DNA from: Apiospora phragmitis
Lineage: Eukaryota > Ascomycota > Sordariomycetes > Amphisphaeriales > Apiosporaceae
Direction of reading: 5' to 3'
NCBI GenBank assembly: GCA_038363925.1
Contig: JAQQWL010000007.1
Coordinates: 744,001 to 808,000 of the forward strand
DNA: 64,000 nucleotides
Positions 32,577-45,557 of the stretch are shown here, piece by piece; positions within the stretch are counted from its first letter, which is position 1; the number at the start of each line of letters is the position of its first letter. Under the pieces are notes generated by a model. That model did no database searches, was not told where the DNA came from, and worked only from the letters and a program-made list of their open reading frames with translations. A program made the translations under genes and the position numbers.

Positions 32577-35500
32577 TTTTAATTATTTTTATTCTTATAA
32601 ATTATTACTTAAACCCTTAAATAATAACACTATAAAAACTATATTTATACCTAGCCTTAATAATACCGTCCGATAAGGAAAGACTCCTACCGCCACCTTT
32701 AATACCTCTTAACGGGACCCTATTATAAATATTAATAATAATAATAATAACGACGAGCCTATACGATAAGCGTTAATTAAACGAATTAAAAAACTCGAAT
32801 AAAAGAGTACTAATTATTAATATTATTATATTAAATTCGAAAAAAAGCGTAACGAGCTCTTAATTAAAGGTATCTTAAAATAAACACCTTATAATATCAA
32901 TAAACTACGCGAAGAGGTACGTCTCCTCCGCATAACTACCAGTATTATCCAGACCCTTGTTATATTAAAAAAGGGCATAAAGATCAGTACACCAACCCTT
33001 TTTAACGAGATAAGCGGAAACCTTCGAAACTTTTTTATTTAAATTAAAACCTATTAACGGTTTTATAAAAAAACGTTTTAAAACGTTACTTAATAAGTTA
33101 TTCACGCCGCCTTATTTTTTAAAAACAAGGTACTCGCTTAGTTCGAACCCTATTTAAATAAACTTATAAAAAACGATTAATAAATTAAACTATACCGCAT
33201 AGAGGTATAATATATTTTCGAAAGTTACGACAGCTTTAAATAAGCCCTTAAATCACTCTTCTAAAACCCCGACGAAAAGCGACAGGCGGAAAAAGAGCTT
33301 AAAACCTTTAAGTAAAAAAGATTAGCCGCCTCTTACACAGCCGAGTTCCGGCGTATTATAACTCGATTAAACTATACCGAAGCTACGAAAATTATAATAT
33401 ATTATCGAAAATTAAAAAATAACGTTAAAAACGAACTTAGCCGGCTTAACGCCCCTAATAATTTCCTTTCGTATATAGAATTTATTATTAAAATCAATAC
33501 TTATATATATAAATAACGACGTAAGAAATAAAACGGACCCTAGCGGTAAACTAATTAAACCTAAGCTAATACGAGGCGACCACGTTAATATAACTATATA
33601 CCGCTTAAAAATATCACGATATATAATTATTATAATAAACCTATAAATTTTAATATTATTAAATATAATAAATAAAATAAAAAACTATATAATACTTATT
33701 ATAATTATTAAAAGTTAAGATATTACGTTTAAAAATATTAAGTATTAAAAAAAAACTTCCGACGAGTTTTAAAAAAACGACACGTTAACGCTATTAAAAT
33801 AAAAAATACCCTTATAATAATTATTAAAAATAATAACGTCGCTATTAAATATAATAATTTATTTTAAATAGCTTATTATAATAATAAGTATACCTCTTAC
33901 TTAATAAATAAAGAAAACACCGGATAATTCCTTAAAACCCCGGAAAATAAAAAGAACTATAGCCGAAGCGTTGTAATAATACGAAAAGAATAATCCCTTC
34001 CTCATAACGAAAATAATAATTCGATAAATAATATTATAAGCTAACTAAAGTAATTAATAAACCACAAATATCTAATAAATATATTAATAAACAAGCTAAT
34101 AAACGAAATCGCTAAATTTAAAAACCTTAAAACTAACGGGTAATTAGCCATCCTTAGCATCCCTTACCCCGACTCGAAATACCTACGCCAAATACTTATT
34201 ACGGCCGGTTTTAATTAAAAAATCCACGGTAACTATATAATAAAAAATAACTTATAAATCTCCCCTACTTATAAAAAATACTTTACGCTCTTATAGATCT
34301 CGTATATACACGACGCTTATATAAAACACTTCGCAAAAAAGCTTAAATACGAATAATTCCTCCGAAAAATCGGTAAGCAACCTATTACATAACCACACCC
34401 GGATTATATTATCAAAAAAATCCGAATATCGATCCTAAACAGATAATACGTATACCTACTAATATAAAAAGATTTATAGTAATTACGATAATACTACTTA
34501 AAAAAACGAAATTAAAAGGAGTATTTCGAGGACTAATACCTTAAACACGCTTAAAAAAAATCGCGAACTTATAAACGTCTAAAAAAAAGCGCTTAATACT
34601 TTTAAAACATATAAGTATATACCCGATAAAAAAACCCTTTTACTATACTAAAAAACCTATAAAACGCCTATAAATTACCGCGAACTTAACAAACCTTCGA
34701 ATTATCAAAAAAACCCGAACCTCAAACATTAAGAACAGCACTTCATACAAAGAGGAGCATAAAAACACCCCTACTAGCATACCAAAAAGCGCCCCATAAA
34801 GAACAGAGAAAATAACGGCGACGACACGAGGATCGATCACAAGATATCGTTAATAACCCATAAACGCAACGTTTAAAAAATAAACGCCGCTTATTATAAA
34901 AAAACGATAATAAGCGAACTAAAACAGGTCCTTATATTAAATAATAAATAATCGAGCTATCTATAAATATATTATATTAATACTAAGCGTAAAAAGAGTT
35001 TATATTAAAGCGTTACTCGATAGCGGAACGTAAAGAAACTATATTTCATTATGAATCGTTAACTGCCTTAAATTCGAATAATAAGAGAAAAACGCCTTAT
35101 ACCGATTTAGAACTATTAATAAAGGACTTATAACTTACGATAATAAAAAAATACGAAAAGAAGTCGCGAACTTTTTAATTAATATTAAAAAACGTTATAA
35201 ATAAATCACGTATAACATTACAAACGTCGCAAGATACAATATAATTTTAAAGATACCTTAATTACGAATAAATAATTTTAAAATTAATTAAAAAATAGGC
35301 TAATTTTAATAAAATATATTAAAAAAAGGTTTAATTAATAAATAGCGGTTTAAGAAATAACCTCCTAATAAACTTAAAATCTTTAAAATATATATTATTA
35401 TTAAAAAACCTAAGCCGAACGTTATAACGATTATATTAAAAAAGTACCGGTAATTCGAAACACTTTTTAATAAGAAATTAAAAATAGGTTTACCGTTTTA

Positions 35501-38500
35501 TATATAATAAAATTATAAAATACCTTTTAAAAATAAAAAGGAACCCTTATTTATATTTATATATAAACTTAACCAAAAATATAAACAAGCCTTAAAGAAA
35601 TATATCACGGAAAATCTCGAGAAAAAAGTTATCTAACTATCTATATTACTAATAGGCTTCCCTATCCTCTTCGTTCTAAAAAAGAGTAAGAACGGGAAAC
35701 CTAAATAACATATATATATCGATTATTAAAAACTTAACGAAATTATTATTAAAAACCGATACCCCCTACCTTTAATCGGCGATTTATAGGATAAACTATT
35801 ACACGTTAAAATCTTTATAATACTCGACCTCCTTAATATATATAACTTAATCCGAATTAAAAAAGGAAAAGAATAGAAAACCGCGTTCCGGATTAAGTAC
35901 GGCTATTTTAAATACTAAACTATACCGTTTAACTTAATTAACGTACTAATTAACTTTTAAATTATAATTAACTATATTTTACGAGAATATCTCGATAAAT
36001 TTATTATAATATACCTCGATAATATCCTTATTTACTTTAAAAATAACGAGTAATACCGAAAATACGTAAAGTTAATACTTTAAAAACTATAAAACGCCAA
36101 CCTATTAATTAACTTAAAAAAAACGAATTCTATTAATAATCCGTTACTTTCGTAAAATATATAATATCCCCGGGTAACATCCGAATAAAACCTTTAAAAA
36201 TTTTAATAATTAAAGAATAGTTTATACCTATAAACGCTATAAAAATTAAATCTTTTTTAAAACTAGCTAATTATTATTAAATCTTCGTCCCTAGATTTAA
36301 TAAAATAGCGATACCCCTATTAAACCTAATAAAAAAGGACGAATTATTTTAATAAATAAAAAAAAAACAAGGCCTTTTACGATATTAAAAAACGAATCCT
36401 TAATAAACTAGTATTTCGTATAATAAACCTATCCAAACCCTTCGAAATCGAAACCGATGTATCAAACTATGCGATCGGAGGGTAATTAAATTAACGAAAC
36501 GATAATAAAAAATCGCACCCCGTTATATTTTTTTCGAAAAAGCTTAACGAATTAAAACTAAACTATTAAATTTATAATAAAAAGTTAATAATTATTATTA
36601 AAACTTATAAAAAATAAAAATATTATTTTAACGAAATAATAAAACTAATTAAGGTTTATACCGATTATAAAAACCTTATAACGTTCATTATTATTAAAAA
36701 ACTAAATAAATAATAAATATAATAATCCAAATTCTTATTAAGATTTAACCTTATTATTATTTACCGAAGGGAGTAGCAAGAATAGTCGCGTTAATACATT
36801 AAGCCGACGACCGGACTATTAAAAAAAAGTCCCGCCCGAAACGCGAATAATCCTTACCTATAATTAAAACGGTAACTTCGCACCTTTAAAATAATTAAAT
36901 ATTACAAACCATGTTTAATATAATAATAAATAAATTATTAAGTTCTAATAATTTAATTAGAACTTAAACCTTATAAATTACCCTAGGGATTACCTCGAAA
37001 ACCGCGACGGTCTTACCTTTTACCGAAACAAGATTTATATCCTTAAACAATACCGCGAAGATTTTATCCGAGAATTCCATAAATACCCTATACACGGATA
37101 CCAAAAAATATTTAAAACTAAAAAAAGGATTACTAAATAATTCGACTATAAAAACCTTAAGCCGATCGTAGCTAAAATAATTAATAAATATAACCTCTAT
37201 CATAAAACTAAAGCCGCCAGATATTAATTATATAAAGAATTACAGCCGATCTTACCATTAAATAAAATATAAAAAACTATTACACTTAATTTCGTTATTA
37301 AGCTACCCCTATTAAAAAAACCCCTAACTAAAATCGATTATAATAATATCTTAATAATTACGAATAAACTTATAAAATATACCAACTTCCTACCGTATAA
37401 AAAATTAAGCGATACTAACGACCTAATATATACGTTCTTCCGAATAATTATTAACTAGTACGAACTGCTCGAAATAATTATTTCTAATAAAAACAAACTA
37501 TTTATCGCCAAATTCTAAAAATTACTTATAGCATAACTTAAAGTCAAGCATAAACTATCCACGGCTTACCACCCCTAAACGAATAAACAAATCGAGCGGA
37601 TAAACTAAACCTTAAAGTAATACCTACGTTATTATATTAATTATAAATAAAATAATTAGGTATAATTATTATTAATAACTTAATTCGCTTATAATAACGT
37701 AAATAACGAAGCTACGCATATATTACTATTCTAAACGAATTACGGATATAATTTAAAAATTATTAAAAAACTAATAAAAAAAAGCTAATACTAATCGCGA
37801 CTATTTAAATCGAAAAATTAAAAAAACTTTAAATTACGTTATAATAAAACCTTACCTTCTTTTAATAATAAATAAAAAGATACGCCGATTAAATAAAATT
37901 AAAAAAATTAACCTTTAAAAAAAGAAAAAAAGTTTACCTTTTATAACGAAATATTAAAACTAAGCGATTAAGTAATAAATTAAACTTTAAAAAAATTAAA
38001 TTATTTAAAATTATAAAAACTATTTTAAAAATTAATTATTAATTATTATTATTTAAAATAATATAGATATACTTTATATTTTATATTTTATTATTCGAAT
38101 TAATAGCCGAAAAAACTTTAATCGATATATATTTAGAAATCGAAACGGATTAATACGAATACGAAATTAATAAAATTATTAATAAAAAAAAATAAAGCTT
38201 TTAATACTTCGTTTAATAAAAAGGTTACCCGTTAAAAAATAATATTTAAAAACTTAAAAAATATTTAGCGAATATCGCGAAAAAACTATGGACGTTTAAA
38301 ACAAAACGAGGTTAAAATTTATCGCGTTTTAATTTATTATTTTAAACGCTTCGAAAAACTACGCCTTAATAATCGCCTCGGACTTAACGTGCTTAGCCGC
38401 CCTTAATTCGTTTAAAAAACGAAGACCACGCTTGGCCATCTTTACGCTACACGTCGCTAAAGAGTTCCGCTATTACCGAATTCGCTTTAAGTATTAAAAG

Positions 38501-38971
38501 GCCCTTTGAGCCTCTCGATGAGCCTTCTTTAAAGCCGCGCTCGCCTCGCGTAGAGAGTCGCTGGCCGCCTGTTCCTTAAAGTGTAGGCGACGGGACTTAT
38601 TAATGACCCGAAACATTGTAGAAACCGATAAATTGAAACTATCGCAAGACCGATTATAACGAACGTACTCCTTATAGCGAGAAATATTATTTAATATAAC
38701 GCATTTTTATTTTTTCTTTAAATAAAGAGAATATAATATAACTTCGAAATTAAACTCGTTAAGGAGGGTAATTAAGTTATAACGTTATTCGGTTTTTTTA
38801 AACTTTATATAAAAAATAAATTTTTTAACTTAATTTAATATAATAAATAAATATTATAATAAAAAATATAATAAAAAAAAGGAGCTTATTAAAAATTAAT
38901 ATAATAAACGGGTAAGGATATTTAAAAAACTTAACGCTTCGGGAATAAAATAATTAAGAGAAAAAAGGTAG

Positions 38972-39608
38972 TATTACGACCTAACCTAATTATACGGTTA
39001 AAACCTATAAAACCACCGGGCCGGATTTATAATACCCCGCTTAGGGTATAATATCACGGTTACTGACCGCGCCGCCAACTATACTAACATAAGCGTATTA
39101 ATATTATAAAAGCGTACGGCGACCACGACAATAATATCTTAAACCGTAGCAGGCTGGACACGGCTTAAAAAAGTAGTAAAAATAACGTTACGTAATAGAT
39201 CACGGGTATTACTGGGAATAACGAAATAAGTTAATAATTTAATTAATAAAGGGATTACCCGGATTATTAAAATACGAAAGTAAACCAAGTAATTTAACCG
39301 ATTAATAAAAAAGGAGATTAAATATATAACGATAAACGTTCCTTATATATTTTATATAAATACTTTTTATTTTAATAATTAATTTAAATATTAATTTTAA
39401 TTTATTAATAAAATAAATAATTTTAATAAAACTATTACGAATATTTTTAAACTTATATATTTTAATTACCTTTATTCTTATAAGTTATTACCTATTATAT
39501 TAATAAAAGCGACTTTTATCGCACGTTTAGATACTCTTTCGTATTATTAATATAAACCCTAGTACGTCTTACTAAGTTTCTTTTAAAACCTAGATAGCGT
39601 TCGTTATA
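38972..39608 (+). repeat. L1 3' LTR
   Basis: Same length as the 5' LTR. In the first 105 or so aligned bases I counted about 17 differences, all C-to-T or G-to-A relative to the 5' LTR. Confidence 0.87.
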
Positions 39609-42600
39609 AAGGTAAGGTTTTATTATAATATAATTTAAAATTCTTTTAGTTTTTTAACTTATATAGTCACGATTAATATTAGCTCTCCTTTTAAGGGTTT
39701 TTTAATAATTTCTAGGTTATATTTATAATTTATTTAAAATAGTAATATACGTATAGTTTCGTTATTTATATTATTATAAATAAATTAAGTTATAAATAAT
39801 AATTATACCTAATTATTTTATTCGTAATTAATATAGTAGCGTAGGTATTACTTTAATATTTAGTTTATTCTTTTCGTTTATCCGTTCGTTTAGGGGTAAT
39901 AAGCTATAAATAACTTGTGCTTAATACCGAGTTATGCTATAAGTGATTTTTAGAATTTTATTATAAATAGCTTGTTTCGGTTAGAAATAAATATTTCTAA
40001 TAATCCGTATTAGTTAACGATAATACGGAGGAAAGTGTAAGCTAGGTCGCTGGTATTACTAAACTTTTTATACGGCAGGAAGTAAGTATACTTCGTAAGT
40101 TTATTCGTAATTATTAGGATATTATTATAATTAGTTTTAGTTAAGGGTTCCTCTAACGGGGGTAGTTTAATTATAAAGTCGAGCGCGATTGTTTTCTACG
40201 CCCTATTTAGCGGTAAAATTAGTTATAATTTTTTATATAATCGATATTTTACAGACTTAGCTTTATTATATAAGTCGTACTTATTAATAATTTTAGTTAT
40301 AGCTAATTTAAAGTTCTCGTAATTAAATTACTTAATAATTCGTTTCTAAGTTTTAAATATTCTTTAGTATTCGTGTATAGGGTGCTCGTAGAATTCTTTA
40401 ATAAAGTTTTTACGATACCGTTTAGGGATATAGATTTTATTTTAATAAAAAGTGAGGCCGTTGTAGTCTTCGAAATAGTTCTTAGTGTAATTAATAAGGT
40501 CTAAAGTTCGGCTAAGTTATCAGAACTTAATACCCTAGTCGTTATTATATTAGACGTAGCTTATAATATTTAATTATTATAATAATACGAGGTTATTATC
40601 CCGGTCGTACGTTAAGATAGTTCGTATTTTAAATAGAACTTCTTCTTAATGATTTAGCCGTCGGCTTAGTACGTCAACGCGACCGTTCTCGTTATCCTTC
40701 TAATAAATAATAGTAAGGTTAAATTTTAAAAAGAATTTAAACTATCGTATTTATTATTTATTTAGTTCTTTAGTAGTAATAAACGTTGTAAGGTTCTTAT
40801 AATCGGTATAAACTTTTATTAATTCTATCGTTTTATTAAAATAATATTTTTATTCTTTATAAACTGTAATAATAATTATTAATTCTTTATTATATATTTA
40901 ATAATTAAGTTCTAGTTTATTTAATTTTTTAGAAAAGAATGCGATAAGGTGCGACTTTCCGTTATTATCCCGTTAGCTTAATTATCCTCCGATTATATAA
41001 TTCGATGCATCGGTTTCGACTTTAAAAAGTCTCGAGGGGTCTGCTACGCAGAGTACTAGTTCGTTAAGAATTCGTTCCTTAATATTATAAAAGGCTCGGT
41101 CTTCTTTTTCTGTCTATCGGAATAGCTTGTCCTTTTTCGTCAAGTTCGTTAGAAATGTTGCTAACCTGCTAAATCCGGGGATAAATATCTGGTAATAATT
41201 AGTTAATTTTCAAAAAGATCTAATTTCTATAGCGTTTATAAGCGTAAGCCACTCTCTAACTATTAAAATTTTAAAGGGTTCTATCTAGATTTTTCTAAGG
41301 GATATTACGTATCTTACGAATATAACGGATCGTTAATAAAATTCGCTCTTTTCTAAATTAACTAGTAGGTTAATATCCTATAACTTCCGAAATACTAGCT
41401 TTATATATTCTCGGTATTACTCGTCGTTTTCGAAGTAAATAAGGATATCGTCAAAATATACCACAATAAACTTATTAAGGTATTCTCGTAAGATATAATT
41501 AATCATAGATTAAAAGCTGGCTAATACGTTAATTAAGCTAAATAGTATAGCCTAATATTCGAAATATCCGTATTTAGTTCGGAACGCGGTTTTTCATTCC
41601 TTTCCTTCTTTAATTCAGATCAAATTATATACGTTAAAGAGGTCGAACGCTATAAAAATTTTAGCGTTTAATAATCTATTTCGTAGGTCGCCAATTAAAG
41701 GTAAGGGGTACCGGTTCTTAATAATAATTTCGTTAAGCTTTTAGTAATTAATACATATCCGCCACTTAGGTTTCTTATCCTTACTCTTTTTTAGAATAAA
41801 GAGGATAAAGAAGCCTATTAATAACGTAAATAGTCGTATAACTCCTTTCTCGAGATTTTCCGTAATATACTCTTTTAAAGCTTATTTATGCTCTTAATTA
41901 AATTTATATATAAATATAAATAAGGGTTCCTTCCTATTTTTAAAAGGTATCTCATAGTCCCACCGTATATAAAACTGTAAGCCTATCTCTAGTTTCCTAC
42001 TAAAAAAAGCTTCGAATTACCAGTACTCTTCTAATATAATCGTTATAACGTTCGGCTTAAGTTCCTTAATAATAATATATACTTTAAAAACTTTAGGTTT
42101 ATTAAGGGGTCGCTTCTTAAACCGCTACCTATCGACTAAACCTCTTCCTAATATATCTTACTAAAGTTAGCCTATTTTCTAATTAATTTTAAAATTATTT
42201 ACCCGTAATTAAGGTATCCTTAAAATTATATCGTATCTTACAACGTTTATAATATTATATATAATTCGTTTATAGCGTTCTTTAATATTAATTAAAAGGT
42301 TCGTAATTTCTTTCCATACTTTATCGTTATAAATTATAAATCCTTTATTAACGGTTTTAAATCAGTATAAGGCGTCTTTTTCCTATTATTCGAATTTAAA
42401 GCAATTAACGATTCGTAATAAAATATAGTTTTTTTACGCTCCGCTATCGAATAACGTTTTAATATAAACTCCTTTTACGCCTATCATTAATATAATATAC
42501 TTATAAATAACTCGATTATCTATTATTTAATATAAAGACCTATTTTAATCCGCCTATTATCGTCCCTTTATAATAAGCGGCGTTCATTTCTTAAACGCTA

Positions 42601-44888
42601 CTCTTATAAATAATTAATACTTTCTTATAATTAATCCTCGTATCGTCGTTATTATTCCTTTCGTTCTCTATAAAGCGTTTTTTAATATACCGGTAGAAGT
42701 GTTTCTATACTCCTCCTTATACGAAATACTATCCCCAATACTTAAAATTCGGGTTCTTTAAATAAATCGAAAATTTATTAAGTTCGCGGTAATCTATAAA
42801 CGTTTTATAAATTCTTTAATAAATTAATGGGGTTCTCCTATTAAGCTTATACTTATATATCTTAAAAGCGTTAAATACTCTCTTTTAGGCGTTTATAAGC
42901 TCGCGATTTTTCCTAAACGTGTTCGAAGCATTAATCCTTAAAGTATTCCCTTTAATCTCGCCTTTTTAAGTAGTATTATCGAAATTATTATAAATCTTTT
43001 TATACTAATAAATATATACGTTATCCGTTGACGATTAACGTTTAAATTTTCTTAATAATATAATTAAGGTATAATTACGTAATAAGTCGTTTACTAATCT
43101 TTTAAAAAAACTATTCGTATTCGAGTTTTTTTACGAAATATTCTATATAAGCGTCGTATATATATAAAATCTATAAAAGCGTAAAGTATCCTTCGTATAT
43201 AAGGGAGATTCGGGTGTTGTCCTTTACCGCGTAGTTACCGTAGATTCCTTAATCGAACCCAGCCGTGATAAATATTTAGCGTAGGTACTTTAAATCGGGG
43301 TAAGGAATACTAGGGATAGCTAACTATCTATCGGTCCTTAGGTTTCTAAACTTTACGATCTTATTTATTAATTCTTTTATTAATATATTAATTAATCGTT
43401 CATAATTTAGTAGTTACGTTAATTAATTTATAATATCGTTTATAAAATTATTATTATCGTTATATGAGAAGGGTTACTCCCTTTGTAATATCGCAACGCT
43501 CCGGTTATAGTTCCCACCCTTAAAAGTCTTTAAAAACCATCTAGTACCTTCTTTATCCGCTAAGTATAAAGCGTACCTATTATCGTAATAAACTATCCAG
43601 GATAAGCTATTATATTTAATAATAACGCTACTATTTTTAATAATTATTATTAAAATATTTTTTATATTAATAACGTTAATATATTATCCGTTTAATATTT
43701 ATTAAAAGTTTTTCCTTAACGCTTAATATTTTTAAATATAATATCCTTATTTTTAATAATTATAATAAATAACGCGCTATTTCTTATCTAAATTATTATA
43801 TTTAATAATATCGAAATCCATAAATCTATTATAATAGCTATACGCCGTAATATTTTTAAGCGTTATATTATTATATTAACGTAATCGTTTAATATTAACC
43901 TAAATCCGATTAATCCACCGTAATAATCCGCCTTACTTCTCATAACGTCGTTCGTATATATAAGTATCGATTTTAATAATAAGTTCTATATATAAAAAAA
44001 AGTTATTAGGGGTATTTAGCCGGCTAAGTTCGTTCTTAACGTCTTCTTTTAAACCTTAATAATATATTATAATCTTTATAGCTTCGGTATAATTTAATCG
44101 AACTATAATACATTAGAATTCGGCTATGTAAAAGGCGGCTAATCCTTTTTATTTAAAGGTTTCGAGTTCCCTCTCCGCTTATCGTTTTTTGTCAGGGTTT
44201 TAGAAAAATCATTTAAAAGCTTGCTCAAAGCTATCGTAGTTTTTAAAAATTCGTTATACCTCCGTGCGGTATAGCTTAACTTATTAGTCGTTTTTTACGA
44301 GTTCGTTTAAATAAGGTTCGAACTAAGCGAATACTTTACCTTTAAAAAACGAGGTAATATAAACGACTTATTAAATAACGTTTTAAAACGTCCCTTTATA
44401 AAATCGTTAATAAACCTTAACCTAGATAAAAAAGCTTCGAAAGTTTTTACTTATCTTATTAAATAGTATTAAAATACTAATCTTTATACTTTTTTTTAAA
44501 TATAACAAGGGTTTAAATAATATTAGTAACTATATAAAAGAAACATACTTCCTCGCATAACTCATCGATATTATAAAGTATCTATCCTAAGGTATCCTTA
44601 ACCCGGAGCTCGTTATACTCTTTTTCAAGCCGTACATAATAATATTAATAATTAGCGCTTTCTTACTCGAGCTTTTTAATTCGTTTAACTAACGCTTATC
44701 GGGTAAGCTCGTCGTTATTATCGTCGCTATCGACCTCTATAAAAAGGTCTCGTTAAAAGGTACCAGGGGTGACAATAGGGATCTTTCCTTATCGGACGGT
44801 GTTACTAAGGCTAAATATAAATATAATTCTTATAATACTATTATTCGAAGGTTTAAATAATAACTCGTAAAAACAAAAGTAATTAAAA

Positions 44889-45552
44889 TATAACGAACGC
44901 TATCTAGGCTTTAAAAAAACCTAGTAAAACGTATTAAGGTTTATATTAATAATATGAAAAAGTATTTAAACATGCGATAAAAGTCCGCTTCTATCGATAT
45001 AATAAGTAATAGCTTATAAAAATAAAGATAATTAAATTATATAAACTTAAAAGTATTTATAATAAAGTTATTAAAGTTATTTACTTTATTAATAAGTTAA
45101 ATTAATACTTAAATCAATTATTAAAATAAAAAGTATTTATATAAAATATATAAAAAGCGTTCGTAATTATATATTTAATCCCTTTTTTACTAATTCGTTA
45201 TTACTTAATAATCTCGTTTAAACGCGCTCGGCGTTACTTAGTAATCTCCCTTAATCACGCTCTATACTACTTAATAATCTCTCTTAATTACGCCCCGCGC
45301 TACTTAATAATCTTACTTAAACGTTCGCCGCGTTACGTAACTTATTAATAGTCGCCGTTATTTATAGGCGTATTCGTTTTATCGCCGGGCGAAATAATAT
45401 TATTATTACTTATTATTAAAAAAGGTCTAGCTTTATATTAATATAACTAGTAGTACGGTCTATAACTATAGTATCGTAACCTAGTCGGGGTATAGTAATT
45501 CCGTACCGGTAAGTGGGGTCTTTTAGCCGCATAATTAGGTCGGGTTATAATA
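44889..45552 (-). repeat. L2 LTR (right copy, 5' LTR)
   Basis: Starts TATAACGAACGC and ends GGTTATAATA. It is the 5' LTR in the minus-strand orientation of L2 and is followed by the AAAAC duplication. Confidence 0.85.
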
Positions 45553-45557
45553 AAAAC

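Larger units (their letters stand above)
31940..39608 (+). mobile_element. Ty3/gypsy chromodomain-type LTR retrotransposon L1, nested in L2
   Basis: The LTRs are 31940-32576 and 38972-39608, both 637 bases, and AAGGT is repeated at 31935-31939 and 39609-39613. A purine-rich tract (AAGAGAAAAAAGGTAG) immediately left of the right LTR shows plus orientation. Internal remnants in order: protease LLDSG near 35013, RT palm with YLDN at 36012-36023 where active elements have YxDD, RNase H (FEIETD near 36440), an integrase H-x-H zinc region (EFHKYPIHGYQ near 37075) and core (FLPYKKLSDTNDL), and a chromodomain-like block (about 38150-38290, YEYEINKI, then KGYPL and KKYLA). No frame is intact. Inserted in L2 between its integrase and chromodomain regions, in opposite orientation. 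Confidence 0.88.
30164..45552 (-). mobile_element. Ty3/gypsy LTR retrotransposon L2, interrupted by L1
   Basis: LTRs lie at 30164-30829 and 44889-45552 (about 665 bases, direct repeats of each other), flanked by a perfect five-base duplication AAAAC at 30159-30163 and 45553-45557. The element reads on the minus strand. Its internal part (44888 down to 39614, then 31939 down to 30830) is the reverse complement of the L1 interior. Removing L1 and its duplication leaves about 7.7 kb. The remains of gag, protease, reverse transcriptase, integrase and a chromodomain-like end can be followed in pieces; the RT metal-binding motif still reads YFDD (about 41446-41460). Stops and frameshifts are frequent, so it is dead. 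It belongs to the same family as L1. Confidence 0.87.

Noticed and set aside
34643..37203. Two minus-strand open frames of 65 and 79 codons within L1
   Set aside because: They are antisense to the gypsy pol remnants and Phe/Val/Ile-rich, as expected from AT-rich DNA.
30164..45552. One giant 15 kb retrotransposon
   Set aside because: Two LTR pairs with separate perfect duplications and opposite orientation show two nested elements.
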